DNA of 64,000 nt, from contig JAAEOJ010000143.1 of assembly GCA_024244685.1 (NCBI GenBank), positions 62,001 to 126,000 of the forward strand, in the 5' to 3' direction. The notes under the pieces are model-generated. The model ran no database searches. It was not told the origin of the DNA and was given only the letters and a program-made list of their open reading frames with translations. The position numbers were made by a program, and so were the translations under genes. This document shows positions 58,903 to 64,000 of this stretch, piece after piece. The stretch comes from Mycoplasma sp. (GTDB taxonomy: Bacteria > Bacillota_I > Bacilli_A > Mycoplasmatales > Metamycoplasmataceae). Position 1 is the first letter of the stretch, and the number at the start of each line of letters is the position of its first letter.

Positions 58903-60033
58903 ATGGACTTAAAAGAAAAGTTAAAAAAACAAATCTCAAAGAAAAATGTTATTGCAATTAATGGTTCTTTTGGAATTGGTAAAACTACATTTATTGATAA
59001 TTTCATAAAGGAATCATCAGATGATATGTTTATAAAATTTAATGCTTGAGAGTTTGATTTTTCTGATAATCCAAAAGCTTCATTTTTATTAAGTGTTTAT
59101 AAAGAACTCCATTCTTCATTATCTAAAAAAAATAAATTAAAAGATTTAGGGATTAAAGGTTTTGAAATTATTAAAGCTTTAATAACTAACGGACTTAAAC
59201 ACAAAGGCGTAGATGCCACTATTAACGAAAGCCAAATCAAAGAAGAATTCAATAATTTTGAGACAACTAATAAGTTAATAGAAAAAATAAGAAACAATAT
59301 AGAAGAAATTTGTAAATCACATGAAGGTAATGTTGTTCTGGTTATTGATGACTTAGATAGAGCAAGACCAGATTTTTCTTTAGAAATTCTTGAAATATCT
59401 AAACATATTTTTGATGTTAAAAATCTAAGTGTTATTTTAATTTATAATAATGAAACTATGGCAGAAATAATAGAAAAACGTTTTGGAGCTATTGAAGGTG
59501 AAGCATATATAGAAAAATATATTGATCAAAAAATTGATTATGATAGAGAATCACTATTTGGAATGCTAATGAAAGATTTGAAACTTCATAGAATACATAT
59601 GACACCTATAATATTTAATAAACTAAGTTTTTATCATCCGGTGTCTTGGCGTCAAGTTGAAAAAGTAAAGAAAAATTATGATTATATGAATTTTTTTAAA
59701 TCAATTAAAATGGTTGGTTATAGTGTAGGGTGATCATATTTAGAAATCACCTTATTTTCAATACTTATATTTTTTAAATGATTTTATAATGACAACCCTT
59801 TTATTGAAACTGATGACGAAAGAATTAATGGGCTAATAAAGATAAAAAGTAAATATATAAAATCTATAGCTAGTTGTTTTCAAGGTACCTGATTTGGTAT
59901 ATTAGATAACTACTCTTCTTGAAAAAAATATGGAGAATTAATTTTATTAACAAAAATCAAAGGTACTACTAAAAACATATTTCATGAAGAATTATCATAT
60001 TTTTCAGATTATATAAAAAATCTGGAAAAATAA
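58903..60033 (+). CDS. KAP-family P-loop NTPase
   Basis: A 376-aa NTPase. Walker A is GSFGIGKTT at residues 21-29, followed by the KAP-typical FNAWEFDFSDNPKASFL. Walker B is VVLVIDDLDRARP at about 144-156, again typical of KAP, then the ISKHIFDVKNLSVIL sensor-like strand. A hydrophobic segment near 278-295 could anchor it to the membrane. KAP NTPases are often found in mobile and defence regions; the biochemical role is not settled. AGAAGG precedes the ATG. Many UGA-Trp codons lie in the C-terminal part, beyond residue 275. Confidence 0.8.
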
Positions 60034-60077
60034 TTTTAATTTTATATTGAAATTACAATACTTATATTTTTAAATAG

Positions 60078-60083
60078 TATAAT
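60078..60083 (+). promoter_or_regulatory. -10 box of the GIY-YIG/DUF4357 gene
   Basis: TATAAT about 24 bases before the ATG at 60108, followed by AAAAGGAG. Confidence 0.5.
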
Positions 60084-60107
60084 TAATTTATATTAAAAGG
60101 AGTAACA

Positions 60108-61040
60108 ATGAAAAGATTTCAAACCATTTGATTTACAGATGAAGAAGGTATAAAAATATTTTTTTCAAATGATTCTAGAATACTTATTCATGATATTCCT
60201 AGAAGTAATTTTTTTGAAGTTGATAAAAAGATAGGTCAAAAATTTGAGGAATCTGGATTATATATATTATTTCAAACTTCTTCAGAAGAAGATCAAGATA
60301 AATCCAAAGTATATATTGGAGAAGCTTATAATGTAAAAAAAAGAGTACTACAACATTTAGATGAAACGAAACCAACCGATAAAAGCAAGTTATGAACTGA
60401 GAGAATAATTATTATAACCTCTTCATCTTTATCTTCTTATTCAGAATTTACAAAATCAGAAGTTCATTTTTTAGAAAAACAATTAATAGATCATTTTAAT
60501 CAAAATGATAAATTTATAGTTGATAATAAAAATAAAGGTCAAGGACGCGAACCAAACAAGATAATTGAAATTCAATTAAAAGAAGAAAAAGAATTAATAT
60601 TAACAGGATTAAAAAATCTTGGTTATGATTCTTCAGAAGTAAATAATATAATTGCTGAACCTAATGAAGATAATGAAATAAATTCAGAAAGAATACCACA
60701 AATTAAAATCAATGCTTTAATTTCAAAAACTAAAGAAGTAATAGATGCAATATTAACAGCTAACAATAATGTTGTTATTCCAAAAGATACTAAAATAAAA
60801 AATAGTTCTAGAAAAGCAGAAAGAAATCAATCTTTAGTTATTTCGGTAATTAAAAAACTAACACAAGATAATTCAATTAAAAATGAAGGTAATTATAAAG
60901 ATTATGATATAACATTTTTAAAAGATGTGAGATTTACAAATCCATCAGCAGCCAGTTATTTAATAGCCGGAGGTAATGCTAATGGTTGATTTACTTGAAA
61001 AGATGAAGAAGATAAATATATTGATAAATATAGAAGATAA
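60108..61040 (+). CDS. GIY-YIG nuclease with C-terminal DUF4357
   Basis: A 310-aa protein. Residues 50-130 form the GIY-YIG domain: GLYILFQT, then VYIGEAYNVKKRVLQH with the catalytic arginine, and FLEKQLIDHFN with the catalytic glutamate and asparagine. A charged linker leads to the C-terminal FTNPSAASYLIAGG with NGWFTWKD, the DUF4357 signature. This architecture is found near restriction or defence genes, often annotated as a putative nuclease. It has its own promoter and AAAAGGAG. In the genetic code used here four UGA-Trp codons disrupt it. Confidence 0.82.
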
Positions 61041-61068
61041 TAAGAAATTAAATATTCTTATTTTTTTT
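61039..61068. terminator. terminator between the two convergent GIY-YIG genes
   Basis: AATAAGAA and TTCTTATT form an eight-base-pair stem followed by a T-run on the plus strand. Confidence 0.7.
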
Positions 61069-61984
61069 ATTTATAAACTTTACCAAAATAATTAAGACTA
61101 GATCTACCACTTATCTTTTTATCATTAATAGTTCTATTTAATAATTCATTACCTACTTCTTTATCTTGTTCTGTTAAATTATTAGGAACATATGCTTTTT
61201 GCACTTTAGGTATAGCTACTGGTATTAATTCAAAAACAGTTCTTTGTATTAGTTCATCTAACTTTCCATCAAGTAATTCTTCTTTATAACGAGCAGGCCT
61301 TCCCATTGCAATATGTTTTTTATTTCATTTATCTAATTGCTTTTGATCCATGTTTACCATATCAACTATACTTCCTTGTTTAAGTTTATATACTCCATAT
61401 ATCTTAGATTCAATAACTCCTATTATATAATCAACAGATTCTAATGAAGTATCATTAATTTTTCACATACCTTCTAATATACCTCTAAAATCTTTATCAA
61501 TAGCTGAATTATATGATTCTCTAGTAGATTTAAAAGCTAATATCTTTATATTATTTTTATTTACAAACTTTTCTAGTTCGATTGGTTTAGCATATTTGAT
61601 TTCAATATTATGAACATTAGTAACTTCAAAATTATGATGTCCACCAACTAAATTAGTTAGTTTAGCATTATTAAATTTATATAAGACACTTATTAATACA
61701 GATTCTATTTTAAAAGCTTCTTCTTCAGTTAATTCTGCTGCAACAATATAAGCATTACATTCATTATCTTTTATTGTTTCTAATTTTATAGAAGGTGAAA
61801 TATTATCTATTTTTTTAATATTAATTTTATTAGCTTCATGAAAGTGTGAAAACACACGACTATCTTTACCTTTACCAACATAAAATATAGTTTCTTCATT
61901 ATTGATAACTGTAGTTAATATATAGACATAGAATTTTAAGTGTTTTTTTGTTTGAAAAGAGAATTGCAATTTTGTTTTTTCCAT
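61067..61984 (-). CDS. LEM-3-like GIY-YIG domain protein
   Basis: A 305-aa protein. The N-terminal KFYVYILTT, FYVGKGKDSRVFSHFHEAN and the later helix with KIESVLISVL correspond to the LEM-3-type GIY-YIG domain (YVY...YVGKG...R...E). The C-terminal 150 residues are unlike known families to me and contain GRPARYKEELLDG. Members such as LEM-3/ANKLE1 cut DNA. It is convergent with the other GIY-YIG gene. The promoter is leaderless. Two UGA-Trp codons are present. Confidence 0.7.
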
Positions 61985-61990
61985 ATGTTA

Positions 61991-61996
61991 ATTATA
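61991..61996 (-). promoter_or_regulatory. -10 box of the LEM-3-like gene, leaderless
   Basis: TATAAT on the minus strand ends six bases before the ATG at 61984. Confidence 0.55.
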
Positions 61997-62045
61997 AACC
62001 AACATTTTTTAAAGAGTATAATTAAATCGATAAAGGGGGTGATTT

Positions 62046-62195
62046 ATGACAAATTTAAAAGGTTGTAAAGCTGTTAGCGGATATATTGATAAAAATGGCA
62101 AACAATTTACAGTTTATAGTTGTGGAATTCATAAAGAATTTGTTCGAAAAACAGGGTTACCAAGAGCCAACAATAAATGTCTTTTCCATATTTAA
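62046..62195 (+). CDS. 49-residue protein with a near-perfect Shine-Dalgarno
   Basis: A small ORF of 49 aa, starting MTNLKGCKAVSGYIDKNG and containing three cysteines (residues 7, 26 and 45) and a histidine pair, without membrane segments. The AAAGGGGGTGAT five bases before the ATG is an unusually extended complement to the 16S rRNA 3' end, indicating strong translation. A hairpin with T-run follows. The Cys/His content may bind zinc. Function unknown. Confidence 0.55.
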   Translation: MTNLKGCKAVSGYIDKNGKQFTVYSCGIHKEFVRKTGLPRANNKCLFHI

Positions 62196-62196
62196 A

Positions 62197-62216
62197 AAAT
62201 GTTAAAAGCATTTTTT
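62197..62216 (+). terminator. terminator after the 49-aa gene
   Basis: AAAAATG-TTAAAAG-CATTTTT hairpin followed by T. Confidence 0.65.
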
Positions 62217-62270
62217 ATTTTTCAATAAAATATTTATTTAATTTAAAATATAACCACTTAACATAAAGAG

Positions 62271-62276
62271 TATAAT
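62271..62276 (+). promoter_or_regulatory. -10 box of hsdR, leaderless
   Basis: TATAAT ends six bases before the ATG at 62283. Confidence 0.6.
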
Positions 62277-62282
62277 TTTTAT

Positions 62283-64000
62283 ATGACAAGACCTTTGGCT
62301 GAAATTAATTTTGAAGATATAGTTATAGAATCTTTAGAAAAATTGGGATATGATACCAGTTATAATTTTTTTCGTGAAAAATTATCACAAGCAGTAGATT
62401 TTGATTTACTTAAAAAACAAATCATTAAAATTAATAAAATTTCTGAAGAACTTGCTGATAAAGTTATTCTAAATATCAGAAAAATTCATGGAGATGCAAT
62501 AGAACAAAATATAGTTGGAACATCTTTATTAAATAATGGTGTAAAAGTATTTGATGATAAAGAACAAAGAACTCGTACATTTAAATTATTATCTGATAAT
62601 AAAGAAGAAAACATTTTTTCCGCAATTAGACAATTTGAATTGATAGATAGTAATGGAACAAAAAGATTTCCTGATATTGTTTGTTTTTTAAATGGATTAC
62701 CAATAATTATTTTTGAGTTAAAAGCACCAGATGCAAACGAAAGACTGGAAGAAGCTTTTAAACAAAACAATTCATTAAAAAATCAATTCCCAAATGTTTA
62801 TTCATTTAATATATTTGATATCCTATCAAATGATTTAGACACTAAGTTTGGTTCAATCACTTCTCCATTTAAAAAATACTTTAGTCTTGGTATGTGAAGT
62901 AAAGACAATGATTTTGAATTAATATTATCAAAAGAAAATATTTTAAAATATATTAAACTATATTCTTTTTATAATAATGATCACACAATTAAGTATATAG
63001 CTGCAAAACATCAATATCAAGCTGTAGAAAATACAATAACAAAAATGTTGCAAGGCAATCATAAGGGTGGTGTAGTTTGGCATACTCAAGGTTCTGGTAA
63101 ATCAGTAACTATGTTATTTTTAACTAGAGCTATTAATTTAAATTTTAATTCAGCAACAACATTAGTTATAACAGATAGAAATGCTTTGGATAGACAACTA
63201 TTTAAATTATTTGCTGACGCTTCTGAATATTTATTGAGTATACCTAAAGGTATAGAATCAAGAAAAGATTTAATAGAAAAATTAGAAGATAAAAAACATT
63301 ATGGAGTTTATTTTTCTACTGTTCAAAAATTTGCTGATTCTACAGGATTACTTTCTAATAGGGATGATATATTCATTCTTATAGACGAAGCTCATAGATC
63401 GCAAAATAACATATCTGGAGAAAGAGTTTTAAATAAAAAGGACAAAGAATTTTCTATGAAGTTTGGTTTCGCAAAATTTATGCGAGATGCATTTCCTAAA
63501 GCTATTTTAACAGGATTTACAGGAACTCCTTTAATGGGAGATAAAACTACAACTGATATATTTGGTGGTTATAATCATAAATACTCAATGAATGATTCTG
63601 TTAAAGATGGATCAACTGTACCTATATTATATGAATCTAGAAAAGTAAGTATCGATTTAAGTAAAGAATATTTATCTGAGATGGATAAAATTCAAAGAGA
63701 GTATGCAAAGACTCTTGATGTAAATGATGTTCAATCTGAAGATAAATTAAAAACACTTTTGAAGTCAGTTAAAGTAAGAACTGTTTTAGAGGATCCTGAT
63801 GTAATCAAAGCAAAAACAAAAGATATTTTACAACACTTAAACTTGAGAGAAAAAGTTTTAAATGGAAAGGCCATGATTGTAGCTTCATCACGTAAGGCAG
63901 CATTTAATTATTATAGTTCAATAATTGAATTAGAACCCAATAGAAAAGAATCAACTATTTTAGTTATGACTCACAATAATAAAGATTCAAATGATGAAAG
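62283..64000 (+). CDS. hsdR: type I restriction endonuclease subunit R (partial, runs off the window)
   Basis: The first 572 or so residues of HsdR, the translocating and cutting subunit of a type I restriction-modification system. The nuclease domain has RFPDIVCF (Asp131) and FELKAP (Glu145, Lys147). The SF2 motor has Walker A HTQGSGKSVT at about 267-276, DEAH at 368-371 and LTGFTGTPL. The family is about 1000 aa long, so some 40 percent, and presumably hsdM and hsdS, lie beyond the edge. One UGA-Trp codon. The promoter is leaderless. Confidence is high for the family; its specificity cannot be told. Confidence 0.93.

Overview
The window is from a wall-less Mollicute, most likely a Mycoplasma of the hominis type. 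The evidence is very high A+T, UGA read as tryptophan inside almost every long gene, lipoproteins with A-V-V-S-C-type lipoboxes, a release-factor-1 gene, minimal salvage metabolism and short spacers. In this reading the fragments between in-frame UGA codons join into full-length genes. The species is not determinable by eye. No tRNA, rRNA, insertion sequence or CRISPR array was seen.

Layout. 0-8.4 kb (+): rsmG, an ABC exporter pair of the MacB/FtsX type, lysS and a Cof phosphatase. 8.4-12.7 kb (-): two large lipoproteins and HinT, the arrangement I know as the P80/P60/HinT (hit) locus of M. hominis. 12.8-25.3 kb: a LicD-like gene, pgi, a phosphohexomutase that has lost its catalytic residues, L31, a surface thermonuclease, tatD, rsmA, prs, asnS, gltX, a YwiB-like gene, argS and the RNA polymerase delta subunit. 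25.3-27.8 kb (-): pyrophosphatase, a PnuC-like transporter behind a purine riboswitch, and an orphan membrane protein. 28-31.6 kb (+): hrcA and grpE-dnaK with CIRCE operators. 31.6-36.9 kb (-): a split chromate-transporter pair, mnmE, yidC, rnpA and two copies of rpmH. 37-42.9 kb (+): amino-acid permease, M42 peptidase, prfA, a membrane protein, a Cof phosphatase and a cold-shock protein. 43-48.1 kb (-): a purine permease and the hpt-purA-purB operon, each behind a near-identical purine-type riboswitch. 48.1-52.2 kb (-): a small lipoprotein, an unknown gene, an SF1 helicase and an RmuC-like protein.

52.2-64 kb is more accessory in character. It holds a DUF1295 protein, a DegV-like protein, a two-gene operon of unknown function (734 and 373 aa), a 34-residue peptide with nine cysteines, a MazF/PemK-like protein, a PD-(D/E)XK nuclease, a KAP-type NTPase, two GIY-YIG nucleases and the start of a type I restriction hsdR. 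This end looks like a defence or genome-plasticity island.

Three things stand out. First, at least sixteen start codons, plus one upstream mini-ORF, lie exactly six bases downstream of a TATAAT/TAAAAT-type -10 box with no Shine-Dalgarno. This predicts leaderless mRNAs as a main initiation mode, beside a second set of genes with good Shine-Dalgarno sites. Second, purine salvage is tied together by three riboswitches of two architectures, one of them on a PnuC-family transporter. Third, the right end contains several proteins with no recognisable family.
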